From Candidatus Bathyarchaeota archaeon (GTDB taxonomy: Archaea; Thermoproteota; Bathyarchaeia; 40CM-2-53-6), in NCBI GenBank assembly GCA_005888735.1, contig VBBN01000034.1:29292-93291 (forward strand): a stretch of DNA of 64,000 nucleotides. Reading direction: 5' to 3'. Below the pieces are notes generated by a model. That model did no database searches and was not told where the DNA came from. It saw only the letters and a program-made list of their open reading frames with translations. How positions within the stretch are numbered: the stretch's first letter is position 1; every line of letters begins with the position of its first letter. This document shows, piece after piece, positions 26,459 to 35,237 of this stretch. Both the position numbers and the translations under genes were made by a program.

Positions 26459-27925
26459 TTGTCAGGTCCCGGCGGGCTCAAGAGCTGGATCAAAGGCCCG
26501 TCTCGGCCCCGTGAGAAAACGAAGAAGGGCCCCTTGCAGCTGGACCGGCGAAGAATAGCAGTCCTCCCCTTCTCAAACATGAGCCCCGACCCAAACGACG
26601 AATATTTCGCAGATGGAATAACAGAAGAGCTGATCGCGACAATCTCAAGGATTCGCGAGGTCAGCGTGGTCTCCCGGACGTCAATGATGCAGTACCGAAA
26701 GAACCCGAAGCCCATCCGGGACGTAGCTGAGGAGCTCCAAGCCGGCACTATTCTGGAAGGAAGCGTCAGGAAGGCCGGTAACAAGGTCCGAGTCACAGTT
26801 CAGCTAGTCGATGGAGCGCAAGACAAGCATGAATGGTCCGAAAGCTATGACAGAGGGCTAGAGGACATTTTCGCGATCCAGAGCGACATTTCCCAAAACG
26901 TGGCCGAAGTTCTCAAGGTTCAACTCCTCGCCCAGGAAAAACAGAGGATCCAGAACATTCCAACCCGTAGCGTCGACGCCTATACAGTCTTCCTGAAGGG
27001 CCGTGGCCACCTGAGTGAAAGGACGCAGCAGGGCTTTCAGAAGGCGACTCACTATTTCGAAGAGGCTATCAAGCGAGACCCCAAGTACGCAGCAGCCTAC
27101 TCGGGGCTGTCGGACTGCTACCATCTTCTGGAAAACTGGGGATTCGTACGACCCCAAGTCGCATGGCCCAAAGCTATGGAATACGCGGCAAAAGCTGTTG
27201 AAATGGACGACACCTCAGCGGAAGCCCACACTTCCTTGGCCATAAGCCTAGCATACTTCAAGCGGGACTGGAAGGGCTCCGAGAAGGAGTACAAGCGCGC
27301 TCTCGACCTCAACCCTAGCTACGCAACCGCACATCTCTGGTATTCTGTGCATCTGCTGCGGATTCAGAAGAGGTGGGATGAGGCGATTAGAGAGGTAAAA
27401 GAAGCGGAAAAGCTAGATCCGTTCTTCCCAATAATAGCCACGTTCGTGGGACTTGTCCTATTTCACGCAGGCCGGCGACAAGAAGGAATAGACCAGCTCA
27501 GACGTGTCGTGAAGAAGTACCCGGAGTTCGCCTACGCTCACGCCGAACTTGGCTCGGCTCTCATCTCAACGTCCTCTGTCGAGGAGGGAACCGCAGAGAT
27601 TGAGAAGGCGCTGGATCTTTCACCCGAGTCTACCTGGGCTAGAACTGAACTAGCCTATGCGTGCATGGCAGGAAACAGGAAGCGGGATGCCGAAGGCGTA
27701 CTACGAGATCTCAAGGAGGTCTCGAATGAAAGATACGTTCCAAGCACAGCCATAGCTGGAGTATATGCAATCCTCGGCGAGAAAGACATGGCGTTTGAAT
27801 GGCTGGATAGGGCTGTTGAAGACCGCACTAGTACGCTCGCCGAGAACCTGAACGAGCCCTTGTTTGACGGTCTCAGAACAGACTCACGTTTCCCGAGGAT
27901 TCTCGAAAGAATAGGCTTGTCGTGA
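26459..27925 (+). CDS. TolB-like N-domain plus TPR repeat protein
   Basis: The N-terminal 150 residues form the 'adenylate cyclase-associated TolB-like' domain: 'IAVLPFSNMSPDPNDEYFADGITEELI', 'VVSRTSMMQYRKNPKPIRDVAEEL' and 'GTILEGSVRKAGNKVRVTVQLVD'. At least six TPR units follow ('YAAAYSGLSDCYHLLENWGF', 'AEAHTSLAISLAYFKRDW', 'YATAHLWYSVHLLRIQKRW' and others). In many bacteria this unit is fused to a winged helix or cyclase domain; here it has neither, only a short basic leader. It is likely a cytoplasmic scaffold. The TTG at 26459 is the first start after an in-frame stop. Confidence 0.85.
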   Translation: MSGPGGLKSWIKGPSRPREKTKKGPLQLDRRRIAVLPFSNMSPDPNDEYFADGITEELIATISRIREVSVVSRTSMMQYRKNPKPIRDVAEELQAGTILEGSVRKAGNKVRVTVQLVDGAQDKHEWSESYDRGLEDIFAIQSDISQNVAEVLKVQLLAQEKQRIQNIPTRSVDAYTVFLKGRGHLSERTQQGFQKATHYFEEAIKRDPKYAAAYSGLSDCYHLLENWGFVRPQVAWPKAMEYAAKAVEMDDTSAEAHTSLAISLAYFKRDWKGSEKEYKRALDLNPSYATAHLWYSVHLLRIQKRWDEAIREVKEAEKLDPFFPIIATFVGLVLFHAGRRQEGIDQLRRVVKKYPEFAYAHAELGSALISTSSVEEGTAEIEKALDLSPESTWARTELAYACMAGNRKRDAEGVLRDLKEVSNERYVPSTAIAGVYAILGEKDMAFEWLDRAVEDRTSTLAENLNEPLFDGLRTDSRFPRILERIGLS

Positions 27926-27928
27926 CGC

Positions 27929-28222
27929 CTATTCCTTCATCGGGGCCCAGAGAATCGTAATTAGCTTCTCCTCCGACCCCTTGTGATCTGCCGGGGTACA
28001 AGCGTAAACATCTCCCGGTGGACCCGAGAACTTTCCAGGCCCCATAGCTTGCAGCTCTTTTCCAAACTTGGTCCAGGCATCGGCGAGTCCTCGGTAAGGT
28101 CCTTGAAAGACATACCATGCAACCTTCCCGTTAACATGCATCGAGGAAGGAAGTGTACCTGTCTGAATCTTCCCGTTGGCAAACCGGTCGTATTCTCTAT
28201 GAACTTGTTCGCAACGAGCCAA
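27929..28222 (-). CDS. GyrI-like small-molecule-binding domain protein
   Basis: The 97-residue product contains 'VNGKVAWYVFQGPYRGLADAWTKFGKELQA' and 'GDVYACTPADHKGSEEKLITILWAP', the second half of the GyrI/AraC-effector-binding (SHS2-like) fold. Full GyrI domains have about 150 residues with two such halves, so this is a half-length version, or a minimal member. The start is TTG at 28222. The end lies three bases from the TPR gene's stop, convergently. Confidence 0.7.
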   Translation of the reverse strand: MARCEQVHREYDRFANGKIQTGTLPSSMHVNGKVAWYVFQGPYRGLADAWTKFGKELQAMGPGKFSGPPGDVYACTPADHKGSEEKLITILWAPMKE

Positions 28223-28306
28223 AACACTCTCCCCGTGAAAGAGGGCCGACTTGTTTTGGCTAAAAAGGGTTCTGACTAGGGGCTAGGGCCGCGATTAAAT
28301 AATCAA

Positions 28307-29137
28307 ATGCCGGTTTCGGAGGGGATAACATTGGAACAAGGCTTTGTGAACGTTAAGGGCGGCAAGCTCTACTACGAGGTAGAAGGGAACGGAGCGCCTC
28401 TCGTTCTGATTCACGCCGGCTTTCTCGACAGTAGGATGTGGGACGAACAGTTCCGAATCTTCGCGAAACATAACAAGGTGATTCGTTACGATGTTAGAGG
28501 GTTCGGAAGATCTAGCAGGCCTAAAGAGGAATACTCGGACGCCGAAGACCTGTTTTCGCTGCTCAACCATCTCAAGATTCCAAAAGCCACCATCCTAGGC
28601 ATCTCGAACGGTGGCAGAATAGCCTTCGACTTCACCTCAACACACCCGGACATGGTCACCAGTCTGCTTCTGGTCGCCCCTGGGATACGTGGCTACGAGG
28701 GTTCACCGGAGGAAGACAAGGCCTGGGATGAAACAGGAAAACTGATGGACGCACAAGACCTCGCGATCAAGGAGAACAGGATAGACGACGCTGTGAGAAT
28801 GGACCTCGAAATCTGGGCCCCTGCGCAAGACGAGAAAAACAGAACGCGCCTCCTCCAAATAGCGACCGAGAATTCACACATTCACAAAGACCCGCCCAAC
28901 AGGCTACAAAAATCTCCTCAACCCCCGGCCTTCAAGAGCCTCGGCACGATCCGAATGCCAGTCGCCCTATTGGTGGGAGACAGAGACGTCAGGGGAATGC
29001 AGATGATGACCAAGAAGCTGCATTCACTATTGCCCGGGTCGAAATTTACAGTAGTGGAAGGCGCAGACCACATCGCCAACACGTCAAAACCAGACGAGTT
29101 CAATAGAGCAGTCTTGGACTTTCTATCATCCACCTAG
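28307..29137 (+). CDS. Alpha/beta hydrolase
   Basis: This 276-residue hydrolase carries 'LVLIHAGFLDSRMWDEQ' (oxyanion His-Ala-Gly-Phe), 'RYDVRGFGRSSRP', nucleophile Ser in 'ATILGISNGGRIAFDF', an acid in 'LVGDRDVRGM' and a catalytic His in 'GADHIANT'. The layout fits the 3-oxoadipate enol-lactonase/prolyl-iminopeptidase-like group. The substrate is not evident. The 3' end overlaps the convergent ABC-2 permease gene by four bases. Confidence 0.9.
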   Translation: MPVSEGITLEQGFVNVKGGKLYYEVEGNGAPLVLIHAGFLDSRMWDEQFRIFAKHNKVIRYDVRGFGRSSRPKEEYSDAEDLFSLLNHLKIPKATILGISNGGRIAFDFTSTHPDMVTSLLLVAPGIRGYEGSPEEDKAWDETGKLMDAQDLAIKENRIDDAVRMDLEIWAPAQDEKNRTRLLQIATENSHIHKDPPNRLQKSPQPPAFKSLGTIRMPVALLVGDRDVRGMQMMTKKLHSLLPGSKFTVVEGADHIANTSKPDEFNRAVLDFLSST

Positions 29138-29886
29138 AGCCTAGCGTACCAGAGGTAGCTGGCCATTCCCAAGGCCGCAAACACAAGCGATGGGATCACC
29201 AGGACGGATATTGGGCCAATCAGGCCTTGAGCATGCGGCAATGACCGGAATGCTTCCACCGCCCAAGTCATAGGGTTGGACACGACTATTGGAACCAGAA
29301 AGCTCGGGAAAACGTCTGTTCGGTAGAAAAGAGTGCTGAGAAAAGAGAGATAGAGCTGGATAGCACTCCTCACGGTCACGAACACCTCAATACTCGACGC
29401 AAAAGCCGAGAGCGAGATTGACAACCCGACAATCCCGAGAGAAAACAGACCAACTATCAAAAACGCGGCAAAGACACGCGGGTCGAGAAGTATCCCGTAG
29501 AGATACGAAATCACTAACGTGCCGGGAAAAGTAGCGATAACACTTCTCGCCACGCCTCCAGCTATCCGTGAAAGAGCTAGAACACGTCGGGGGGCGGGGA
29601 GGGTGAGCAAGTATGACGCAAGGTCCTTGATGTACTTCTCACGCCACACGTCGCGGCCAGACTGAAACGCGGCGACCATCGCTGTCACGAAATTCGAGCC
29701 TGGAGCGATGTAGAGAAAGTAGTTCTCATGCAAGACGCTTTGCGGTATCAGCCTTCCGAACGTAGCCGCTGTGACAAAGAGGTCGATGCCGAAGTTCGCG
29801 AACATTATCCCGATCAAGAAAGTGTCTGAGAAAAGTATCCGTATGTCTCTCTCCACAATCAGCGGGACCAGTCTGAGATTGCTCAT
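29134..29886 (-). CDS. ABC-2 type permease B
   Basis: This is a six-helix permease of about 250 residues. Segments such as 'IGIMFANFGIDLFVTAATFG', 'AFLIVGLFSLGIVGLSISL' and 'VLVIPSLVFAALGMASYLWY' are clear, with 'VSNPMTWAVEAFRSLP' matching the conserved NP.t..... motif of the ABC-2 family. It overlaps the preceding permease gene by four bases. With its neighbour it should form a heterodimeric channel energised by the ATPase encoded upstream. Confidence 0.9.
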   Translation of the reverse strand: MSNLRLVPLIVERDIRILFSDTFLIGIMFANFGIDLFVTAATFGRLIPQSVLHENYFLYIAPGSNFVTAMVAAFQSGRDVWREKYIKDLASYLLTLPAPRRVLALSRIAGGVARSVIATFPGTLVISYLYGILLDPRVFAAFLIVGLFSLGIVGLSISLSAFASSIEVFVTVRSAIQLYLSFLSTLFYRTDVFPSFLVPIVVSNPMTWAVEAFRSLPHAQGLIGPISVLVIPSLVFAALGMASYLWYARL

Positions 29887-30701
29887 GCGTACACTCCGCC
29901 CTCGAGCTTCCGGAAGTAGAAGGCCGAGCCGAGCCCCAGGAATATCACCACAAACGCGACAAGCCCCAAAAGGCTCGGGAAATTCAATGTTACATCCGTC
30001 AAAGCCGACCTTGTACTGTCAGCCGCAAAACTAACCGGTGAGAAAGGGGCCACAGCCGCCACGTAACTCGGCATGAAAGCTATAGGATACAGAGCCGTAC
30101 TCGCTCTCGACACAGCAAGCTCCAGCAACGCTAGCACAACGTCGAAACGGTTTGCGCTTCTGACGCTCACGGCCACTGTGATCGACAGTCCTGTCACTCC
30201 AAATGCGAGGAGAAACAGGTCGAGGACTGCAGCCGCCAATGAGGCAGGGTTGTTGAAATGCTCCAGAACTGCTACGATAACAAACATCGGGATGATGTAG
30301 ATCATGGCCCGTATTGCACCTCCCAGCGCCCGGCCGATTATGAACTGGCGTCTCGAGACTGGAAGAGTCAACAGGTAGTCAAGGACCCCCTCCTCGGCTT
30401 CTTCAAAGATGTCGTAGCCTATGATGAACGATATCGACGCTATCGTGCCGACGACACTGCCGACAGCGTAGTACTCGAAGAAGTAAGAGCTCGGACGGCC
30501 TGGAATGACCACGAGCTCGCTGATCAGGAAGGCGAATACGAAGAGCTGGATGATGAATGCGAGACTGCGTGATATGATTATCCAAGGGGTCCGGAACAGG
30601 ACCGAAATATCACGTAGTGCTATCTGGAGAATCGGCGACGCTGGCCCAGACGCTTGTGTCGGGCTATTCGAGGCGTTGCCCGGTGTAGGTGAGGAAGACA
30701 T
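29883..30701 (-). CDS. ABC-2 type permease A
   Basis: This 272-residue permease has about six transmembrane segments: 'LAFIIQLFVFAFLISELVVIP', 'AVGSVVGTIASISFIIGYDI', 'AAVLDLFLLAFGVTGLSITVAV' and 'LLGLVAFVVIFLGLGSAFYF'. The ABC-2 loop motif appears as 'VAPFSPVSFAADSTRSAL'. Its start lies inside the 3' end of the ATPase gene (38-base overlap), indicating translational coupling. A flexible Ser/Pro-rich leader of about 20 residues precedes the first helix. Confidence 0.9.
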   Translation of the reverse strand: MSSSPTPGNASNSPTQASGPASPILQIALRDISVLFRTPWIIISRSLAFIIQLFVFAFLISELVVIPGRPSSYFFEYYAVGSVVGTIASISFIIGYDIFEEAEEGVLDYLLTLPVSRRQFIIGRALGGAIRAMIYIIPMFVIVAVLEHFNNPASLAAAVLDLFLLAFGVTGLSITVAVSVRSANRFDVVLALLELAVSRASTALYPIAFMPSYVAAVAPFSPVSFAADSTRSALTDVTLNFPSLLGLVAFVVIFLGLGSAFYFRKLEGGVYA

Positions 30702-31593
30702 CCTCCAGTGTAACCTCCTTCAAATGCACACTGCCGATCTTGAAACCCTGCTCCGTCAACGTTTCAACAATCTTCGGCAGCAGCAGGCGTCCAGAATTCA
30801 GGTAAACCACAACTTTGTTGTCGTCCACATGCACGTTGTGGACCTCGCTGAACTGGGTCAGTATGTCAGCGGTTAGCCCATGGCTCGACTCGACGGCAAC
30901 CTCCAAAACCTCTCCCCCCTTCTGAGTACTCTTCAACTGTTCCGGAGTTCCTGCAGCAACTAGCTTTCCCAAGTTCACGATCGCTACTCTATCGGAGAGT
31001 CTTTCGGCCTCGTCCATCATGTTCGTGGCAACGATGATTGTCGAGCCTCCGTCACGGAGTTTACGTATCATATCCCAAACCAGTAGCCGGCTCGGCACGT
31101 CAAGGAAGGCGGTTGGTTCATCGAACACCGCAATCTTCGGACGTTGACAGAGAACCTTCGCGTCTTCCACCTTTTTCCTCATCCCTCCACTCATCAACCA
31201 GGTTCGTTTGTTCCGTGCCTCCCAGAGGTCGAGGCTTCGAAGCACCTCTTCCACCCGTTTCTCACGCTGCTCTTTCGTCAGGCCGGTTGTCATTTTCAGA
31301 TGCCAGTTCAGTACGTCAAAAGCTCCAAGTATTCCGTCAACTCGGGGGTCCTGAAACGCAATTCCGATCTCTTTTCGGACCTCATTGGGCTGCTTGACAA
31401 CATCCAGACCGTCGACGGTAATCGTTCCACCTGTCGGGCGGTATACCGTTCCCATCATCAACATCAAGGTCGTTTTCCCCGCACCATTCGGACCAAGGAG
31501 GCCGAGAATCTCCTTGTCCTCAATTGTAAGAGAAAAGTCCTTGACAGCATCGACGTTTCCGAACTTCTTGCGCGCCCTGTCGAATATGATCAA
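30664..31593 (-). CDS. ABC transporter ATP-binding protein
   Basis: This 309-residue ATPase has Walker A 'GLLGPNGAGKTT', a signature in the variant form 'TWLMSGGMRKKVEDA', Walker B 'IAVFDEPTAFLDVPS' and 'IIVATNMMDEAERLSDRVAI'. The signature lacks the usual Gln/Arg, and the H-loop His is Asn ('ATNMMDEA'); both are departures from the consensus LSGGQ and TH motifs and could lower ATPase activity. It heads a three-gene operon with two different permeases. The cargo is unknown. Confidence 0.93.
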   Translation of the reverse strand: MIIFDRARKKFGNVDAVKDFSLTIEDKEILGLLGPNGAGKTTLMLMMGTVYRPTGGTITVDGLDVVKQPNEVRKEIGIAFQDPRVDGILGAFDVLNWHLKMTTGLTKEQREKRVEEVLRSLDLWEARNKRTWLMSGGMRKKVEDAKVLCQRPKIAVFDEPTAFLDVPSRLLVWDMIRKLRDGGSTIIVATNMMDEAERLSDRVAIVNLGKLVAAGTPEQLKSTQKGGEVLEVAVESSHGLTADILTQFSEVHNVHVDDNKVVVYLNSGRLLLPKIVETLTEQGFKIGSVHLKEVTLEDVFLTYTGQRLE

Positions 31594-31749
31594 GCCAGGA
31601 TTAGACCTTCTGGTTGGAGGTGAGGCTATGTGTCGTTCTCAGTATCACCGGAGCCGGCTCGGCGAATCGTTGAACCCGCTGATGGACGGATAAAAACCCG
31701 CTCTCCCTAGACGCTATTCTTTTTCAATAGTACACTTGGCCGTTGAACC

Positions 31750-32313
31750 ATGGAATTCGAGGAGGTCGTTAGGAAACGGCAGATGATTCGTGCTTTCAAG
31801 CCCGACCCTGTCCCGGAGAAATCTCTCACGCGAATATTGGACCTTGCTCAGCACTACCCAAGCGCCGGGTTCAGCCAAGGAGCGGCTTTCGTCGTGATTA
31901 CGGAGCCCAAGAGAGTCGCCCGAGTCAGAGAGCTAAACAGGTTGCGGGGAGACGCCCCCTTGCTGATAGTTCCATGTGTGAGCGAGAAAATTTACCATGA
32001 TAGGTACCATGAGCCTGACAAGATTCAGCCTGACGGAACCGAGATCGAGTGGCCTGTTCCCTACTGGCACTTTGACGTTGGCTGTGCCTCTCTATTGGTC
32101 CTCCTGGGAGCTGTCGACGAAGGTTTGGTCGCATATTTCGCCGGGGCATTCAGACCAGATTTGCTCAGCAAGGAGTTAGGGATTCCGGACCACTTCACGC
32201 CTGTCGGGGTAATCTCGGTCGGCTATCCTGACTATCAGAGCAATGTCCCATCGCCATCTCTAAAACGGGGGAGGCGACCCGTCAACGAGGTCGTCCGCTT
32301 CCAGCGATGGTAG
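31750..32313 (+). CDS. Nitroreductase family flavoprotein
   Basis: This 187-residue FMN-dependent reductase begins with the family hallmark 'EFEEVVRKRQMIRAFKPDPVP' and has 'GCASLLVLLGAVDEGLVAYFAGAF' and 'PDHFTPVGVISVGYP'. Nitroreductase-fold enzymes use NAD(P)H to reduce nitro groups, quinones or flavins; related members act in cofactor biosynthesis. The ATG follows a TATA-like AT-rich tract. It is monocistronic and divergent from the ABC operon. Confidence 0.9.
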   Translation: MEFEEVVRKRQMIRAFKPDPVPEKSLTRILDLAQHYPSAGFSQGAAFVVITEPKRVARVRELNRLRGDAPLLIVPCVSEKIYHDRYHEPDKIQPDGTEIEWPVPYWHFDVGCASLLVLLGAVDEGLVAYFAGAFRPDLLSKELGIPDHFTPVGVISVGYPDYQSNVPSPSLKRGRRPVNEVVRFQRW

Positions 32314-32391
32314 CATTTGCACCCTTGAAGTCAAGGACTTAGTGTTGGACCCTATTTTCTGGGACCTCGTCTTGTTGGCTGGTCCGAGTGT

Positions 32392-32844
32392 CTAGATATT
32401 GTCGTAGGTAGATCGGAGGTCTTTGTTCTGTTTGAGCACAGATTTCAGATTGGTGAGAAAGTATGCCCAGCCCGAGCAGGTGCCACCGTATGTCTCGATC
32501 CACGGTCTGCTGTTTCTGAAGCCCGAATGGGTCAGGTCGAGGATCGTCCCATCGTCCTTTGTCTTCAAGCGAAATGTTGCCCTAGTCATCCCGAGTGGCT
32601 TGCTCTTCCAGAACGCGGGCCATGAAAGGCTCAGGGTCCTATCCCTTGCGTAAGACAATACCTTTCCCGAATGATGGTAGCCACCGTGCCAGGTGAACGT
32701 GTAGTTTCCCCCTTTTCGCGGGGAAAGTTGGGCCGAGGCAATGAACCATCTTCTCAGCATCCGCGGCTGAGTGAGCGAAGCGAACACTTTCCCGATCGGG
32801 GTACGAATGAAATAGCGTTGCTTAACGGTTAGAGTCTTGGCCAT
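32392..32844 (-). CDS. SRPBCC/AHSA1-like protein
   Basis: The 150-residue product fits the Aha1 C-terminal/START-like fold: 'TVKQRYFIRTPIGKVFASLTQPRMLRRWF', 'GGNYTFTWHGGYHHSGKVLSY' and 'TRATFRLKTKDDGTILDLTHSGF'. The last segments 'GGTCSGWAYFLTNLKSVLKQ' form the long C-terminal helix. Such proteins bind hydrophobic ligands or assist chaperones; the ligand is unknown. The cytoplasmic, monomeric form is usual. Confidence 0.88.
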   Translation of the reverse strand: MAKTLTVKQRYFIRTPIGKVFASLTQPRMLRRWFIASAQLSPRKGGNYTFTWHGGYHHSGKVLSYARDRTLSLSWPAFWKSKPLGMTRATFRLKTKDDGTILDLTHSGFRNSRPWIETYGGTCSGWAYFLTNLKSVLKQNKDLRSTYDNI

Positions 32845-32973
32845 GCGTGGGTCTATTCAGGGAATTGCGTGAATAAAGCTTGCTAATCGATTCCGGTACA
32901 TAATTACGCTCTCAGCCCGCGTTAACGATTCAACTTATTAACAAGCTAGCCGAATTCAGTCTATGAGCATTCG

Positions 32974-34494
32974 ATGAGAATCATCAGGTTCTCTCCGTTC
33001 CTTATCATCTTTCTCGCTGCACTCACAGTCTCACCCGCGACCGCGGCCCCCTCGCTGGGCCTCGGGAGCACCGCTTCCTACGAGTTGAATGCGACTCTTA
33101 CCAGGTTCGACAACTGCACCTCAACAAACTTGACGATTGCAGCTCTGGCCTGTGGGACGACCCTTCCCATTCAAACGGGTGCCTTCGTCTCGACTAATGA
33201 TGATGGTCGATGTTCTCCCGCACCTGACCCCGCGTGCCAGTTTAGTCCAATCAATGTAACGATAATCGTTTCAGGGACAGTTTCATGGCGCAACTTTGGA
33301 AGCCTAACGCATACCGTCACCTCTGACACAGGGGCCTTCGACTTCACTCTCCCGCGAAACAATTTCACATTCACTTCTCCTCAATTCACGTTCAAGTCCG
33401 CCGGGAATTTCAGCTACCATTGTAACTTCCATCCTTGGATGAAAGGAGAGGTTGACGTTGTCCAGTCAACTCCACTGCCGGCAACGATTCAGAGCTACAG
33501 CCTGAACGGCCCCGTCAATTGGAACATAGTGGGGTTGGACGACAAGGCGCAACTAGAAGTGAGCAACAAGCTCACATTCTACAATTCCTCTGCCACTCCA
33601 CCGGAGAGACTTTACAACCAATCCAGCGTTACGGGTGAGACGGTCGAACTCTCAACCAGAAAGGAGTCGTCGCCCGGTTTGAACCCGCTTACGTTCCTCT
33701 ACAGCCTACCGTTTCCGAACCAAGGACCGTTCCAATTTGGACCTGGCTTCGGCTATCCATACTTTTACCCGCCGCCAGAGTACTACACGGTCTGGTGGGT
33801 GAACGGCCCGCTGAAGCTTGGGTCCACCGTGGAAATCCTAACCGTACAGGCTGCGGTTCGTGGAGCTAACTCAGTTAATTTAGGTACTGGTCTTGGACCA
33901 CATGATGCTTGGACAGTTTCCTTCGAGAATCGGGATGCGTTCAATCAGACAAAACCCTCTTCCCAGTTCAGCTATTACTGCTACAATCGGTTCCCCTACC
34001 CCTATTCCGGAATAGCAGTGTTCAACCAGGGTCCGATATGCTACACAAGCGGTTCGAGCAACGTACTTTCACTCAAACTGGACTACGGAAAACAGTCTGA
34101 CCTTCTGTTCAACGTAGACGCGACGATTGACACGTACACCCAGACGACAACACTCTATCCCGCCGGCTCATTCATCTACGGGCAGTTCTACGGCCCCGGG
34201 ATAGTAGTGTCCTCGCCAGTGAACGTTGTCAGAACATCAAGGTCCACCACTTCCGTGAATCTGAAGCTCGCATCCACAAGTCTTGACCTTTCCAGCCGGA
34301 CAATTCCACCGCCCACCACAGATACCGGAAACCCAACCAGTAACACAATCCGGTCGATCGCCGCGTTATGGATGTATGGAGCGGTCAGCGCTTTCGCAGC
34401 AGGACTAGTAGGAGCAGGCGTCTGGGTGGTCTTGAGAGCACGCAGAAAGAATCAGCCCGTCCAAGGTTTCCAGCCGCCTCCAAGCGCTGCCTAG
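32974..34494 (+). CDS. Exported, membrane-anchored cupredoxin-domain protein
   Basis: The signal peptide 'FSPFLIIFLAALTVSPATAA' is followed by a cupredoxin domain (about 60-170) with a His ligand in 'FGSLTHTVTSD' and a Cys-His-Met set in 'FSYHCNFHPWMKGEVDVV'. The next 270 residues are beta-rich with several cysteines and no known domain. A C-terminal helix 'ALWMYGAVSAFAAGLVGAGVWVVL' and a basic tail anchor it. It is likely an electron-transfer or copper-binding surface protein; the large second domain could hold a partner site. Start is ATG. Confidence 0.85.
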   Translation: MRIIRFSPFLIIFLAALTVSPATAAPSLGLGSTASYELNATLTRFDNCTSTNLTIAALACGTTLPIQTGAFVSTNDDGRCSPAPDPACQFSPINVTIIVSGTVSWRNFGSLTHTVTSDTGAFDFTLPRNNFTFTSPQFTFKSAGNFSYHCNFHPWMKGEVDVVQSTPLPATIQSYSLNGPVNWNIVGLDDKAQLEVSNKLTFYNSSATPPERLYNQSSVTGETVELSTRKESSPGLNPLTFLYSLPFPNQGPFQFGPGFGYPYFYPPPEYYTVWWVNGPLKLGSTVEILTVQAAVRGANSVNLGTGLGPHDAWTVSFENRDAFNQTKPSSQFSYYCYNRFPYPYSGIAVFNQGPICYTSGSSNVLSLKLDYGKQSDLLFNVDATIDTYTQTTTLYPAGSFIYGQFYGPGIVVSSPVNVVRTSRSTTSVNLKLASTSLDLSSRTIPPPTTDTGNPTSNTIRSIAALWMYGAVSAFAAGLVGAGVWVVLRARRKNQPVQGFQPPPSAA

Positions 34495-34526
34495 TTTTAG
34501 ACTTCCACAATTTCTTCTATCGAAGC

Positions 34527-35222
34527 CTATTGAAGGTCATAGTATAATCTTCGATTCGTCTTACCCTTGTTCTCCAGCTTGAGAAGCTGAATCGTTCCGA
34601 TCTCGCTCAGCTTCTGGACGTGAAGTCCACCATCAGCTTGTTTGTCTATCCCCTCTATCTCGACGATTCGAAGCTGCTTCTCCGCGGGTGGAAAAGCCTC
34701 CGCGAGCTTTACCAGTTCAGGACGTTTCAGCGCTTCCTCGCGCTCCATGAAATATGTCTTGACAGCCGCGTCTTTCTGGATGAGACTGTTCGCTTCTTGG
34801 ACGAATCCTTCAATTTGGGCCCTATCGAAGGCTTCCAGGTTGAAGTCCATTCTTGAACGGTCAACGTCGATCTGGTTGCCTGTTATGCGGGCGTTCACTT
34901 TGGTGTAGAGTATAGCGCTGAGCAGGTGTCCAGCGGTGTGCATTCGCATCAGCCGGTGTCTTCTCTCCCAGTCCAACTCTCCGTGGACACTCTGTCCTTT
35001 CCCGAAACTCGGAACGAACGTGAGTGAATGGAGGATCTTGTCCTCTGACCTAATCGTTTCGACGACACTGGTCCCGCCTAAAGTTCCAATGTCGCAGGAG
35101 ACCCCTCCTCCTCTGGGATAGAATAGTGTCCGGTCTAGCACAACGTTGTTGCCGTCCAGCTCCTCGACCGTTGCGGTGAACTTGCGCGAGTACGGCTCGT
35201 CCCAGTACAGCTTCCGAGTCAA
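34527..35222 (-). CDS. alaX: AlaX-type alanyl-tRNA editing protein
   Basis: This 231-residue free-standing editing domain homologous to the alanyl-tRNA synthetase C-terminal region has 'LDRTLFYPRGGGVSCDIGTL' and the zinc-binding 'MRMHTAGHLLSAIL'. 'DKQADGGLHVQKLSEIG' stands where AlaRS has CGGTHV; Asp replaces Cys and Leu replaces Thr, a form that occurs in part of the AlaX family. The enzyme hydrolyses Ser- or Gly-tRNA(Ala) mischarged by AlaRS. It is adjacent to, and on the same strand as, the LsrF-like gene (15-base gap); functional linkage is not obvious. Confidence 0.9.
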   Translation of the reverse strand: MTRKLYWDEPYSRKFTATVEELDGNNVVLDRTLFYPRGGGVSCDIGTLGGTSVVETIRSEDKILHSLTFVPSFGKGQSVHGELDWERRHRLMRMHTAGHLLSAILYTKVNARITGNQIDVDRSRMDFNLEAFDRAQIEGFVQEANSLIQKDAAVKTYFMEREEALKRPELVKLAEAFPPAEKQLRIVEIEGIDKQADGGLHVQKLSEIGTIQLLKLENKGKTNRRLYYDLQ

Positions 35223-35237
35223 GAGAAGACCGCTCTG

